In this document: in pieces, positions 54,084 through 63,418 of the stretch
Layout: each line of letters begins with the position of its first letter
How positions within the stretch are numbered: the first letter of the stretch is position 1
From: an uncultured Bacteroidales bacterium
GTDB lineage: Bacteria; Bacteroidota; Bacteroidia; Bacteroidales; UBA932
Reading direction: 5' to 3'
Length of the DNA stretch: 64,000 nucleotides
Assembly: GCA_944322585.1 (NCBI GenBank)
Contig: CALUPB010000007.1
Location: 62,001-126,000 of the forward strand
The notes under the pieces: generated by a model
Seen by the model: only the letters and a program-made list of their open reading frames with translations
Databases searched by the model: none
Told to the model about the DNA's origin: nothing
Position numbers and translations under genes: made by a program

Positions 54084-55037
54084 ATGGCAGCAATCGTAAA
54101 GACCGGTTTCAATTTTCCCGGACAGATCGGCAAATATGTCGGCAAAGTCCGTGACATGTACAACATCAAAGATGAATACCTTGTAATGGTGGTTTCCGAC
54201 AGGATTTCCGCCTTCGATGTGGTACTTCCGGAAGGCATTCCATACAAAGGACAGGTACTCAACCAGATAGCAGCCAAGTTCCTGGATGCTACTGAGGACA
54301 TTCTTCCCAACTGGAAGATAGCGGTACCGGATCCGATGGTCACTGTAGGACACAAGTGCGAGCCGTTCAAGGTCGAGATGGTAATCCGCGGCTATCTCTC
54401 AGGCCATGCCTGGAGGGAATACAAGGCAGGCAAACGCACCATCTGCGGAATGGAGATGCCGGAAGGCATGGTCGAGAACCAGAAATTCCCCGAGCCTCTC
54501 ATCACTCCGACATCGAAAGCCGCCGAAGGACATGACGAGGACATCTCCAAGGAAGAAATCATAGCTTCGGGACTCGTAAGCCGCGAAGATTACGAAAAGC
54601 TCGAAGCCTACACCAAGGCCCTTTTCCGGAGAGGCACGGAAATAGCCGCAAAAATGGGTCTCATTCTCGTCGACACAAAATACGAATTCGGCAAGAAAGA
54701 CGGGGTCATCTACCTTATGGACGAAATACACACCCCTGACTCGTCAAGATACTTCTACGCAGAAGGTTATGAGGAAAGACTCGCAAAGGGAGAGAGGCAG
54801 AAGCAGCTCTCGAAGGAATTCGTAAGGGAATGGCTCATGGCCAACGGTTTCCAGGGACAGGAAGGGCAGAAAGTTCCGGAAATGACTCCCGAAATCGTAT
54901 CCGGCATCACCGACCGCTATATCGAACTGTACGAGCATATCACAGGCGAGAAATTCGTAAAGGCAGAGGAAGGCTCCGCAGAAGACATCCTTTCCCGTAT
55001 CGAAAAGAACGTCACCGCCTGTCTCGCCATGCTTTAG
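54084..55037 (+). CDS. purC: Phosphoribosylaminoimidazole-succinocarboxamide synthase PurC
   Basis: PurC joins CAIR and aspartate with ATP to give SAICAR in purine synthesis. The 317-residue protein has GKVRDMYNI (about 20-28), [19 protein letters not shown], the substrate-binding [28 protein letters not shown] and [13 protein letters not shown]. The length is that of the longer Bacteroidota type. The ATG at 54084 gives the usual start; an upstream TTG in frame lacks similarity. It is monocistronic and followed by a hairpin. Confidence 0.97.
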   Translation: MAAIVKTGFNFPGQIGKYVGKVRDMYNIKDEYLVMVVSDRISAFDVVLPEGIPYKGQVLNQIAAKFLDATEDILPNWKIAVPDPMVTVGHKCEPFKVEMVIRGYLSGHAWREYKAGKRTICGMEMPEGMVENQKFPEPLITPTSKAAEGHDEDISKEEIIASGLVSREDYEKLEAYTKALFRRGTEIAAKMGLILVDTKYEFGKKDGVIYLMDEIHTPDSSRYFYAEGYEERLAKGERQKQLSKEFVREWLMANGFQGQEGQKVPEMTPEIVSGITDRYIELYEHITGEKFVKAEEGSAEDILSRIEKNVTACLAML

Positions 55038-55051
55038 GCGCCAACCGATTG

Positions 55052-55086
55052 AAGGAGCCGACCTCAAAGTACTGGTCGGACTCCTT
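55052..55086 (+). terminator. Terminator-like hairpin after purC
   Basis: AAGGAGCCGACC (55052-55063) pairs with GGTCGGACTCCTT (55074-55086) with one bulged base. The following T-content is low (CCTTACATT). Confidence 0.6.
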
Positions 55087-55129
55087 CCTTACATTATCAT
55101 CCACATCTGAAATATTTACTTTTCCTGTC

Positions 55130-55978
55130 ATGAAAAAACTTCGTCTGCTTTACTCCATAACAGCAGTGACTTCAGTAGTACTCTGCAATGGATGTGTATC
55201 TTCGGAAAACAGTGTCCCAAATGATCCCATATTCCTGTTCGAGGCACCGGACAATTTCCTTGATGGACGGCAGGCAGGCCTCCGGGAGAAAATAACCGAC
55301 ACTTTCTGGAACGCCATTGAATTTCATGACAACTCGTCAGTCCTGAATATAGACAAGTCCGAATGGAAAAAACAGGGACTGCCAGTCCGTTGCTACCGAT
55401 ATCTCATCCGACAGACTGAAGAACAGAACAGGAATATCGGTAAAATAGGCATATCGGTATCCGCAGAAGTGTTGGAAGAGGCCAAAGAAGAGTATTTCCG
55501 ATCAAAGGAGAACTGGAAAGACAGCAATCTGTTCTGCTATGGATCAGGTGAAGGGACGGATTCCTCCGGTTTTTCCATTTCAGACAAAACTTATATGGAC
55601 AATCTCTTCCGTAATTACAGGACATTCGTCTTACATCCGGAAATAGAATTGATATCATGGAAATATACGGGCAAGATTTCAGACAGGGATTCAATAAGGT
55701 CATACATACAGAAGAATCTGGAGGCTCCCGTCTTCAAAATCATCAATACCGATAACGGCAATACCAACGCTCCTGAACTGATATTCATGCCTATGGTGCA
55801 TGAATTCGACAGTTCACAGAAGCATTATATGGAAGACAGGCTGATGTCCGGCCTTGCCGGCTCAGTCAGGACATATAATCTTGAATTCGAATATCAGGAT
55901 ATGACATACAGTTACAGTATCTTCTTCAACGGAAACGGCCCTGTACTGAAATACAACACATTCGGAGGAAGTTTTTAA
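55130..55978 (+). CDS. Hypothetical lipoprotein
   Basis: The 282-residue protein has a lipoprotein signal with lipobox LCNGC (Cys22). The mature part mixes helices (VSAEVLEEAKEEYFRSKENW, about 101-120) with beta segments (YNLEFEYQDMTYSYSIFF near the end). I do not recognise a family. It has no partner on the same strand; purC and its terminator precede it and the next gene is convergent. Base composition is slightly richer in A and T than the neighbours. Confidence 0.7.
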   Translation: MKKLRLLYSITAVTSVVLCNGCVSSENSVPNDPIFLFEAPDNFLDGRQAGLREKITDTFWNAIEFHDNSSVLNIDKSEWKKQGLPVRCYRYLIRQTEEQNRNIGKIGISVSAEVLEEAKEEYFRSKENWKDSNLFCYGSGEGTDSSGFSISDKTYMDNLFRNYRTFVLHPEIELISWKYTGKISDRDSIRSYIQKNLEAPVFKIINTDNGNTNAPELIFMPMVHEFDSSQKHYMEDRLMSGLAGSVRTYNLEFEYQDMTYSYSIFFNGNGPVLKYNTFGGSF

Positions 55979-56034
55979 TCTGACGACATTTAAAGTATCC
56001 TGACGGAAGCGACAGCACCATCTTCACACGACAA

Positions 56035-58047
56035 CTATATGCCGTGTGAAAGCCGGGCGATGAGGCCGTCGCCGAGGGCGGTCTTGCGGCGGATATGGTC
56101 GAGGGTCTCCATCACGAACGGATTGGACTCGAACTGTCCTCCCCGCACCTCGGCAAAATCGAGACTCCGGATATCGGCATCCCCGTCCGCCCCGAAACTC
56201 GTCATGGCCGCCAGGGAGAACTCTTTCCGGGCATCCTCGTAAACCATACGGTCCAGACCGACCACAGCCTCTTTCCACCTCTCCACTATCCCGATTACAT
56301 CCGACACCGTAATCTGCGAGGGCTCTATGCCGTAGAAAGACCGGATACGGTTATAGGCCCATGTCCACTCATAATCATAATAATGCGAATGCATCTCCTC
56401 AAACCGCGAATGCAGCCGGTACACATCCGATACAGCTCCGTTCTCGATGTCATCCAGCAACGCTTCCACCTCCTGCTTCGGTGCAATCATACCGGATACA
56501 TCGACCCATTCCCCGTCTCCCGCCTGCATGTCCGGACGAAGCCTTCCGCGTATCACCGCATTCCTTTCCTCCTTGGTAGTCCCTGCAGGGAAGCCGATAT
56601 CTTCCAGCCTCTTTATAATGGAATTGCCGAGAAATTTGTTTATGGCTATATTGTAATATCTTATTCCGTTTTTCAATGACGAACTGCGTATCTTCGCTCC
56701 CATGTAGGAATAGACATCAGACACTTCTCCCGATGCGGCAAGGATACCCTCCAGAATATCAAGAGCCCTGAACATCTTCTGTACGGTAAACGGACTGAGC
56801 AGATTATAGTTTATACAGTCCAGGATATCCGGACCTGTCCTGCCGTCACGCTTCGGCCACTTTCTGGCATCCCTTATCGTACCGACGCTTTTCAAGTTGA
56901 CTCCGGGAAATATGTACGAAGTGCTCTGCTGTTCTATCAGATAGGAGAACGGCAGATTCGAGGTGTCCAGATGGGATACATGCCGTCCCATGACAAGGGA
57001 AAACGCCCCTATCTTCGCCGGCCAGAGCAGGTAGGAGTCGGATGACGTCTTGGCTCCCCTCTCCATTATTCCCTGATGTATCGGACCGAGTTTGTACATG
57101 TGGTTGCTCTGGTTGGAACCGGAACCTGCATTCATGAACGAGAACATTCCTGCAATCAGAAGGGTGGACTTGTGGTGGGTCACCGTATAAGGACCTGCAA
57201 ATATGGCGCAGGCCTCCCCGTTCTCTCCCTGACAGTTGCTGAAGAAAAGGGAATCCGATGCGGAATAGGTATGTCCGAGCCGGCACGCCTGTCCTATGAA
57301 ACATCGGGAAAATGTCACACCGTCTTCGACTGAAGAACCGCTGGATATGATGAAGTCATCGCCTATCACTCCGACCCCTATATGTACCGGAGCTTCCGCA
57401 TTGCTGTTGATGCTCCCGTTCTTGAGGCGTGCCGTCCCCTCTATCTTGCAGCAGTCCCCTATCCTGACATTCTTGATGTATCCGGCATCGGCAATCGTGA
57501 CACCGGAACCTATGGTACCTGTCGGGGACGACACCGAAGCCACATATTTACCGATAATCTCCCTCAATCGGGCCACAAGCTGCGGTCTGTGCCTGTACAG
57601 GGCCATCACATAGGCCTGCTGCGCGGACAGGCGGTCATATATCATGACCTCACGGCCCCCTGTCTCGTTGAGTACCGACACTTCCACCCCGTTGCCGAAT
57701 GAACTCACACCGTCAGTGAGAATGATGTCTACATTCTCTATGAAAGAGCCGTTCCCGATATTGTAGTTGGCTATGTAGTTCTTGACATTCTCTATACAGC
57801 AGTCATCGCCCACCACGACATTATGCAGGGTAGCATGATAAAGGCCGGAATGCTTTTTCATGCCTCCGGCCAATATGAATTCCTTTCTGAATGCCCCGAT
57901 GCGTATCCGGCCCGAAAATCTGGTATAAAAGACATGATCCGTACTGAATCCTTCCGCTACCTCTATCCCGGACCAGTCTGCAGCCGTACACATCTGTGAC
58001 CTGAGCCGGGAAATCTCCTCCGGCATCAGCTTCCGATATCCTGTCAC
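56035..58047 (-). CDS. DUF4954-family left-handed beta-helix protein
   Basis: The 670-residue protein opens with YRKLMPEEISRL and CTAADWSGIEVAEGF, as DUF4954 proteins do. Residues about 45-330 are hexapeptide-like repeats (GDDCCIENVKNYIANYNIG, IGDCCKIEGTARLKNG) typical of left-handed beta-helix acyl or nucleotidyl transferases. The C-terminal third is helical. Related proteins occur once in most Bacteroidales genomes; the reaction is unknown to me. The GTG at 58047 gives the conserved start and is one base after the stop of a 29-codon frame at 58049-58138, which argues for translational coupling. Confidence 0.85.
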   Translation of the reverse strand: MTGYRKLMPEEISRLRSQMCTAADWSGIEVAEGFSTDHVFYTRFSGRIRIGAFRKEFILAGGMKKHSGLYHATLHNVVVGDDCCIENVKNYIANYNIGNGSFIENVDIILTDGVSSFGNGVEVSVLNETGGREVMIYDRLSAQQAYVMALYRHRPQLVARLREIIGKYVASVSSPTGTIGSGVTIADAGYIKNVRIGDCCKIEGTARLKNGSINSNAEAPVHIGVGVIGDDFIISSGSSVEDGVTFSRCFIGQACRLGHTYSASDSLFFSNCQGENGEACAIFAGPYTVTHHKSTLLIAGMFSFMNAGSGSNQSNHMYKLGPIHQGIMERGAKTSSDSYLLWPAKIGAFSLVMGRHVSHLDTSNLPFSYLIEQQSTSYIFPGVNLKSVGTIRDARKWPKRDGRTGPDILDCINYNLLSPFTVQKMFRALDILEGILAASGEVSDVYSYMGAKIRSSSLKNGIRYYNIAINKFLGNSIIKRLEDIGFPAGTTKEERNAVIRGRLRPDMQAGDGEWVDVSGMIAPKQEVEALLDDIENGAVSDVYRLHSRFEEMHSHYYDYEWTWAYNRIRSFYGIEPSQITVSDVIGIVERWKEAVVGLDRMVYEDARKEFSLAAMTSFGADGDADIRSLDFAEVRGGQFESNPFVMETLDHIRRKTALGDGLIARLSHGI

Positions 58048-58048
58048 C

Positions 58049-58138
58049 CTATGACAATATTACGAATGAAGAGAGAATCAGAGCGACAAGCAAGAAAGCC
58101 CCGACTCTCTTTCCTAACTCAAGCATAACTTCTCTCAT
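58049..58138 (-). CDS. 29-residue single-helix membrane peptide
   Basis: The frame begins with ATG at 58138 and reads MREVMLELGKRVGAFLL followed by a hydrophobic end VALILSSFVILS. A charged N-terminus and one membrane helix (about 13-28) make a typical bacterial small membrane peptide. Its TAG is one base from the GTG of the DUF4954 gene, so the two are probably cotranslated. No family is known to me. No promoter box was found directly upstream. Confidence 0.45.
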   Translation of the reverse strand: MREVMLELGKRVGAFLLVALILSSFVILS

Positions 58139-58188
58139 GACGGTACAACATTAAATAAAACCGATATATAGATGCACTCCCTGCCGGA

Positions 58189-58207
58189 AATGTTGCACCG
58201 CAACATT
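58189..58207. repeat. Perfect 8-bp hairpin after nfnB
   Basis: AATGTTGC and GCAACATT enclose a three-base loop between the nfnB stop and the small membrane peptide. It may terminate the NfnAB operon (T content on the minus strand is weak) or act on the plus strand, where ATTTTATT follows. Confidence 0.5.
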
Positions 58208-58210
58208 ATT

Positions 58211-59596
58211 TTATTCACCGCGGATATACCGATCGATGGCAGCCGCAGCCTTGCGCCCTGCACCCATGGCAAGGATGACCGTTGCCGCACCGGTGACAGC
58301 ATCCCCTCCGGCAAAGACTCCGGGGCGTGAAGTCGCACCGTCCTCATCCGCGACAATACAGCCTCTCCTGGTTGTCTCCAACCCGGATGTAGTTCTGGCT
58401 ATCAGCGGATTCGGAGATGTTCCCAATGCCATTATCACCTCATCGGTCTCCATTTCGAACTCAGACCCCTGCACCGGAACCGGCGACCTCCGTCCACTCT
58501 CATCAGGTTCTCCGAGTTCCATACGGATACATTTTATAGCCCTGACCCAGCCTTTCTCATCGCCGATAATCTCCACCGGATTTGTCAGCATCCTGAACTC
58601 TATGCCTTCTTCCATGGCATGGTGGACCTCCTCCCTTCTTGCAGGAAGCTCCTTCTCGGTCCTGCGGTACACTATGGAAGTTTCCGAACCGAGACGGAGG
58701 GCCGTACGGGCGGCATCCATGGCAACATTCCCTCCCCCGACGACAACCACCCTGCGACCTTTCAGCACCGGTGTCAGATAGTCATCCCGATAGGCTTTCA
58801 TCAGATTGTTCCTCGTCAGGAATTCATTGGCCGAATATACGCCGTTGAGATTCTCTCCGGGGATTCCCATGAACCTCGGAAGACCGGCGCCGGAACCTAT
58901 GAATACGGCCGAATAGCCCTCCTTGTCAAGCAGGGAGTCGACAGTGATTGTCCTGCCTGCCACCACATCCGTCACTATCTCCACGCCGAGAGCCCGTACG
59001 TCGTCTATTTCCGGTTTCACGACTTTCTCTTTCGGAAGTCTGAACTCGGGAATGCCATACTCCAATACTCCTCCCGGCCTGTGCAGAGCCTCGAATATCG
59101 TGACGGAATATCCCATCCTCGCAAGGTCGGACGCGCATGCAAGCCCTGCCGGGCCGCTGCCTATGACGGCGACACGATATCCGTTAGGCTGTGCCGGAAC
59201 CGGCCGGACCGCCTTGTTCTCCCTGTTCCAGTCAGCCACGAAACGCTCCAACTGTCCGATTGCGACAGGTTCGCCCTTCACGCCGAGTATACAGCTGCCT
59301 TCGCACTGCGACTCCTGAGGACAGACTCTTCCGCAGATGGCAGGCAAAGAAGAATCTTCCGCTATCACACCGGCTGCCCCGGCAAAATCCCCGTCCGCGA
59401 TCTTCGAAATGAAGTCCGGTATCCTTATGCTTACCGGGCAGGCCGCCACGCAGCGAGGATTCCGGCAATGAAGACATCTCGATGCCTCTTTCATTGCCTC
59501 CTGTATGTCATACCCATAACATACCTCGTCGAAATTGGACGCCCTTTCTTTCGGATCCTGTTCCCTGACAGGCACCCTCGGTATTCTTTCTGCCAT
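58211..59596 (-). CDS. nfnB: NfnB-type NADPH/ferredoxin oxidoreductase large subunit (labelled GltA)
   Basis: The 461-residue iron-sulfur flavoprotein has an N-terminal cluster domain (CLHCRNPRCVAACP near 40-53 and CGRVCPQESQCEGSC near 88-102), an FAD fold (IGSGPAGLACASDLARMG, about 140) and an NADPH fold (VVVVGGGNVAMDAARTALRLG, about 285). The length equals NfnB. With the NfnA subunit upstream it should form NADH-dependent reduced ferredoxin:NADP+ oxidoreductase, which bifurcates electrons in anaerobes. Annotation as small subunit of glutamate synthase is common but less likely, since no large subunit is nearby. The ATG at 59596 starts MAERIPR. Confidence 0.9.
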   Translation of the reverse strand: MAERIPRVPVREQDPKERASNFDEVCYGYDIQEAMKEASRCLHCRNPRCVAACPVSIRIPDFISKIADGDFAGAAGVIAEDSSLPAICGRVCPQESQCEGSCILGVKGEPVAIGQLERFVADWNRENKAVRPVPAQPNGYRVAVIGSGPAGLACASDLARMGYSVTIFEALHRPGGVLEYGIPEFRLPKEKVVKPEIDDVRALGVEIVTDVVAGRTITVDSLLDKEGYSAVFIGSGAGLPRFMGIPGENLNGVYSANEFLTRNNLMKAYRDDYLTPVLKGRRVVVVGGGNVAMDAARTALRLGSETSIVYRRTEKELPARREEVHHAMEEGIEFRMLTNPVEIIGDEKGWVRAIKCIRMELGEPDESGRRSPVPVQGSEFEMETDEVIMALGTSPNPLIARTTSGLETTRRGCIVADEDGATSRPGVFAGGDAVTGAATVILAMGAGRKAAAAIDRYIRGE

Positions 59597-59728
59597 ATCT
59601 GTCTGTATTTCCGTTTTGTTATTGTCCTGGATTCCCGGCCGCCATGCAATCCATACAGTGCGGGTCACCATCCCTGACAAAGCAATTATCTGAATTTCAT
59701 TCCTTTCATTTTATCGGGCCCTCATATA

Positions 59729-60592
59729 TCATACGGATCTTATATCGATCCGGCATACATGGGGCTCCGCCTCCTTTTCCTCTGGCCTGTACATGGCCTG
59801 CCGGCGCATGGCCTCGTCGAAATCCACCTCATAACCGTCGAATTCCGGTCCTTCGACACATGCGAACCTGGTCTTTCCTCCCACTGTCACCCTGCATGCT
59901 CCGCACATGCCGGTCCCGTCCACCATCAATGTATTGAGACTGACAATTATCGGAAGTCCGAGCTTCTTTGCCGTCAGGGAAGCGAATTTCATCATTATCA
60001 TCGGTCCTATGGCGACAGCCTGATCATACTTCTTCCCCATGCCCTGCACAAGTTCCTCCAGCATGCCGGTCACCATCCCGTGAAAGCCCTCGGAGCCGTC
60101 ATCGGTACAGATATACAGATTGTCGCAATAACGGGACATCTCATCCTTATATATCAGAAGTCCGGCAGTCTTCGCACCGACAATCACATCCACCGCCGCA
60201 CCTTTCGAATGCAGCCATTTCACCTGCGGATATACCGGAGCCGTCCCTACCCCTCCGGCAATGAACACATACCGTCTCCCTTTCAACGCTTCGTCCGACA
60301 TCTCCGTGAAATCCGACGGCATTCCGAGAGGACCGACCACATCGGCAAACGCCTGCCCTTCCTCAAAGGCGCATATGTCCTCGGTAGACGCACCTATCTC
60401 CTGTATCACTATCGTTACCGTACCCTTTTCCGGATCATAGTCGCTTATCGTAAGAGGGACCCTCTCCCCCTTTTCCTCAGTCCTGACAATCAGGAACTGT
60501 CCCGGAAGTGCGGATTCAGCAACCCTCGGGGCCTCTACCTCCATCCTGTAAACTACAGGATTCAGCTTTTCTTTCTTTACAATCCTGAACAT
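59729..60592 (-). CDS. nfnA: NfnA-type FAD/NAD-binding subunit with 2Fe-2S site
   Basis: The 287-residue protein has an FAD-binding barrel (PGQFLIVRTEEKGERVPLTIS, about 30-50), an NAD-binding half (FIAGGVGTAPVYPQVKWL, about 110-127) and the 2Fe-2S cysteines DGTGMCGACRVTV...RFACVEGPEFDG (about 222-246). It is the small subunit of the electron-bifurcating NfnAB pair. The next gene (nfnB) starts 132 bases downstream; nothing is visible in that gap. Upstream, the heavy-metal-binding gene stops ten bases before this ATG. Confidence 0.9.
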   Translation of the reverse strand: MFRIVKKEKLNPVVYRMEVEAPRVAESALPGQFLIVRTEEKGERVPLTISDYDPEKGTVTIVIQEIGASTEDICAFEEGQAFADVVGPLGMPSDFTEMSDEALKGRRYVFIAGGVGTAPVYPQVKWLHSKGAAVDVIVGAKTAGLLIYKDEMSRYCDNLYICTDDGSEGFHGMVTGMLEELVQGMGKKYDQAVAIGPMIMMKFASLTAKKLGLPIIVSLNTLMVDGTGMCGACRVTVGGKTRFACVEGPEFDGYEVDFDEAMRRQAMYRPEEKEAEPHVCRIDIRSV

Positions 60593-60602
60593 AACTCAAC
60601 AT

Positions 60603-61034
60603 TCATTCGTACTGTACTTTATCTTCTCCCTCACAGGAACGGCTCTTCACCTTCACTTCATAGCCGAGTTCCGCTATGGCATCCGACAGCGTCTGCTCGT
60701 CCGTCTTCGATGCATCGTACCTGACAGAAACGGTCTTCTCTTCCAAGGATATGTCGAGACCCTTCACTCCTTTTTCGTAGGAAATGTTCTCCCTTATCTT
60801 CTCTACGCACTTCTCACAATGCATGTTTACAGAGAAAACCACCGTCTTCAATTGTCTTTTCGGCTTCACCGTCCACTCCACCGGAACAGGGACAGCATCT
60901 GCATGCACTTTCCCGTGCGAGACTACGGCTCCCGGCACTTCCGGATTTTCCGACGGCATGGATACGGCATTCTGTGCCATGCCCAAAAGAGCCGTCGCCA
61001 TCATACTGCTGAACAACAAAATTTTTCCTGACAT
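60603..61034 (-). CDS. Periplasmic heavy-metal-associated (HMA) domain protein
   Basis: The 143-residue protein has a signal peptide (1-20), a linker rich in proline and histidine (21-62), and an HMA domain (about 63-133) with the metal-binding NMHCEKC, ISYEKGVKGLDISLEEKTVSVRYD and LSDAIAELGYEV. HMA domains bind Cu(I), Zn or similar ions through the two cysteines. It lies 39 bases after the TonB receptor gene and ten bases before nfnA, in one operon. A metal relay from the receptor to the cell is the simplest idea. Confidence 0.88.
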   Translation of the reverse strand: MSGKILLFSSMMATALLGMAQNAVSMPSENPEVPGAVVSHGKVHADAVPVPVEWTVKPKRQLKTVVFSVNMHCEKCVEKIRENISYEKGVKGLDISLEEKTVSVRYDASKTDEQTLSDAIAELGYEVKVKSRSCEGEDKVQYE

Positions 61035-61073
61035 ATTGTCCGTTTTATTTATATTACAAAATCCTGATACGGC

Positions 61074-63263
61074 CTACGATTTTTTCCACAGGTTAAACCT
61101 CACTCCGGCATATATCTTCACTCCCATCAGCGGCCCCCATACCGCACTTGCATCGAATGTCCTCTGCCGTCCGGAAACGACCCCGTTATCCTTTACGGCT
61201 CCAATGACCACATCCTTCTGTCTGAAGTTCGTCAAATTTTCTCCACCGACATATATATCCACACCCTTGAAACGCCTCGTCACCTGGGCATAGAGCAGGG
61301 GATACACTGGAGTATAACCGTTCCTGTACAAGAGATCGCCGTCCGCATCCGTCCTGTCACGCATAAACGCATACACCCGGGAAGGACCGTTGACAGAAGC
61401 AGTGACATCGAATATCCACTTATTCAAGGAAGTTGCATACTGGAGATTGAGCACACCCTTGAAACGGCTTGTCATCGGCCTTTCCACAGGAAATTCATTT
61501 CCTGCAAGCTCAATTCTGGCGTTGGTATACCTGAAAGTGGCCGTTACCGTGAACCTTTCGACCGGCTCTACATTGAAATCTATCTGATAAGTGTCCGTGA
61601 AAGAACGTCTGCCGTCAAGATTATAGAACCATATCTGGGTAGCCGTAGGGTCATCAGGATTATGCTCATAATACTCGTAATCCACTACCATCTGCTGGGA
61701 AAAGGAGGTCCTGAAATAATCCAGGCTGAGATATGTGTCGGAAGATGCTCCGAAGGGCAGATAGAAGGTAAAGTTTCCTCCGAATATCCAGGCATCCTCA
61801 AGCGTATGGGAATCATAATCACCCTTGAACTCCTTGCCGGTCGAGAATACGCCGATATTGTCTATGAGCGGTGTCGCATAGCGCAACCCCCGTCCTCCGT
61901 TAAGGCGGATGACGATATTGTCCGACGGAGAATATTTCACTGTAACCCTCGGGGAAAACTTGAGATGCGACTTGCCGTCATCCACCATGCTGTACCAGTC
62001 AGTCCGGATTCCCGCTACTGCCGTAAGCCTGTCCCCGTAAGTGAATGTATATTCACCGAAAACGCCTGCATTGGCAAGACCTGTAACGGCAGGGACACCG
62101 GTCCCCTGAACGACCGGAGCAGGGAATCCGGCCAGTACACGGAGAAAATCCTCGCTATACCGGTCATACATCCCTCCCAACCCGAAAGTGAGCCTGTGAT
62201 GTTCATTGATTTCATCCTGATACAGGAAATTGAGGTACGATGAATGCTGTCCTGCCAGATATCTCGTAGCCCCGAACCATGAATCCATATCATAATACGT
62301 ATAGTCGGCTACCACGGCTATATTGCTGGAATTGTCCGGTTTCAGAGGAATGCCGACCTTAAGATACCCGTTAATCGAACGGTTGTATATTTCCGAGCCC
62401 CATGGCTGAGGGTTGCTCCAATCCTGGGTCTGCATCATCCGCATGAACGCATCCCTGTCGTATCCTTCCTGTCCCCCAGAACGTCTGTCCTGTATGGCCC
62501 TGACACCGAAACGGACCTGTACACCGTTGTCGGCATAATATAGCCACCTGTTCGCAAAGTTGAACTGAAGCATCTTCGGATCATCCATATAGCCGTCTCC
62601 GTTATGGTCGGAATTCCGTATGTTGCCGGAAACATGGCCGAGAATTACAGTGCTCCATTTCCGGCCCATCTGAAGCGAAGACACCGCATTGAAGTCAATT
62701 TTCGTATCACTCATCACGGCCACGTTAAGGAACAGTGGCTTCTCGTCGGTAGGTTTGCGGTGTTCAAGATTGATCTGCCCCGTTATGGATTCCACTCCAC
62801 CTGTTACGGAAGCAGCTCCCTTTGCTATCTGAATACTCTCCAGCCACTGTCCCGGAATATAAGACAGTCCGAAAGGAGCAGACAGCCCCCTCATCACGGG
62901 GCGGGTCTCATCCAGCATCTGGGTATATACGCCGCTCAACCCAAGAAGCCTGATCTGCCTCGCGCCTGTCACGGCATCCGAATATCCCACGGTTACACTC
63001 GCCGAATTCTCGAAACTTTCCGCCAGGGTACAGCAAGCCATCTTGCGGAGCCCGGCAGAAGATATCACCTCGGTCCGTATAGGTTTGCCTTTCGAAAGAT
63101 AATTCCCGTTCTGGGAAGACACGAAGACCGCAGCTTCAAGGCTGTCCGCCCTCTCCCCGTATATGCCCGCAGTGTCCGGAACATCTTCTGCAGGCGTCTG
63201 CGCCGTTGCGAAGGCACAGGCAAGCGGCACCGCCACTGCCGATATGAAGACACGTTTTTTCAC
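61074..63263 (-). CDS. TonB-dependent outer-membrane receptor, probably for metal
   Basis: The 729-residue receptor has a signal peptide (1-22, FISAVAVPLACAFATAQ), a plug (about 40-180, with RQIRLLGLSGVYTQMLDE and IQIAKGAASVTGGVESITGQIN) and a barrel that ends with AGVRFNLWKKS. It lacks the N-terminal carboxypeptidase-like domain of SusC proteins. The adjacent HMA protein points to copper or another metal as ligand. The GTG at 63263 is the likely start: a consensus promoter at 63286-63316 lies inside the open frame upstream of it. Confidence 0.88.
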   Translation of the reverse strand: MKKRVFISAVAVPLACAFATAQTPAEDVPDTAGIYGERADSLEAAVFVSSQNGNYLSKGKPIRTEVISSAGLRKMACCTLAESFENSASVTVGYSDAVTGARQIRLLGLSGVYTQMLDETRPVMRGLSAPFGLSYIPGQWLESIQIAKGAASVTGGVESITGQINLEHRKPTDEKPLFLNVAVMSDTKIDFNAVSSLQMGRKWSTVILGHVSGNIRNSDHNGDGYMDDPKMLQFNFANRWLYYADNGVQVRFGVRAIQDRRSGGQEGYDRDAFMRMMQTQDWSNPQPWGSEIYNRSINGYLKVGIPLKPDNSSNIAVVADYTYYDMDSWFGATRYLAGQHSSYLNFLYQDEINEHHRLTFGLGGMYDRYSEDFLRVLAGFPAPVVQGTGVPAVTGLANAGVFGEYTFTYGDRLTAVAGIRTDWYSMVDDGKSHLKFSPRVTVKYSPSDNIVIRLNGGRGLRYATPLIDNIGVFSTGKEFKGDYDSHTLEDAWIFGGNFTFYLPFGASSDTYLSLDYFRTSFSQQMVVDYEYYEHNPDDPTATQIWFYNLDGRRSFTDTYQIDFNVEPVERFTVTATFRYTNARIELAGNEFPVERPMTSRFKGVLNLQYATSLNKWIFDVTASVNGPSRVYAFMRDRTDADGDLLYRNGYTPVYPLLYAQVTRRFKGVDIYVGGENLTNFRQKDVVIGAVKDNGVVSGRQRTFDASAVWGPLMGVKIYAGVRFNLWKKS

Positions 63264-63285
63264 GCCGGTTTCCTGTTTAGCAGAG

Positions 63286-63316
63286 CAAATATAGACTATA
63301 TCGGCCATTCCGCAAA
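63286..63316 (-). promoter_or_regulatory. Promoter of the TonB receptor-HMA-nfnAB operon
   Basis: On the minus strand TTTG (63313-63316), a 19-bp spacer and TATATTTG (63286-63293) match the consensus exactly. Transcription would start near 63279, 16 bases before the GTG. Confidence 0.75.
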
Positions 63317-63386
63317 ATTTCCTGAAAGTGCTTCCATATTCTTCGGAAAAGCTCTGTAAAACTCACGGATTCTAACAATATTTGCG

Positions 63387-63394
63387 TATATTTG
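63387..63394 (+). promoter_or_regulatory. -7 element of sppA
   Basis: TATATTTG fits the consensus; the ATG follows 24 bases later. No TTTG is seen at -33. Confidence 0.5.
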
Positions 63395-63418
63395 TTCGAT
63401 ATACGTAAAATAACAGGC

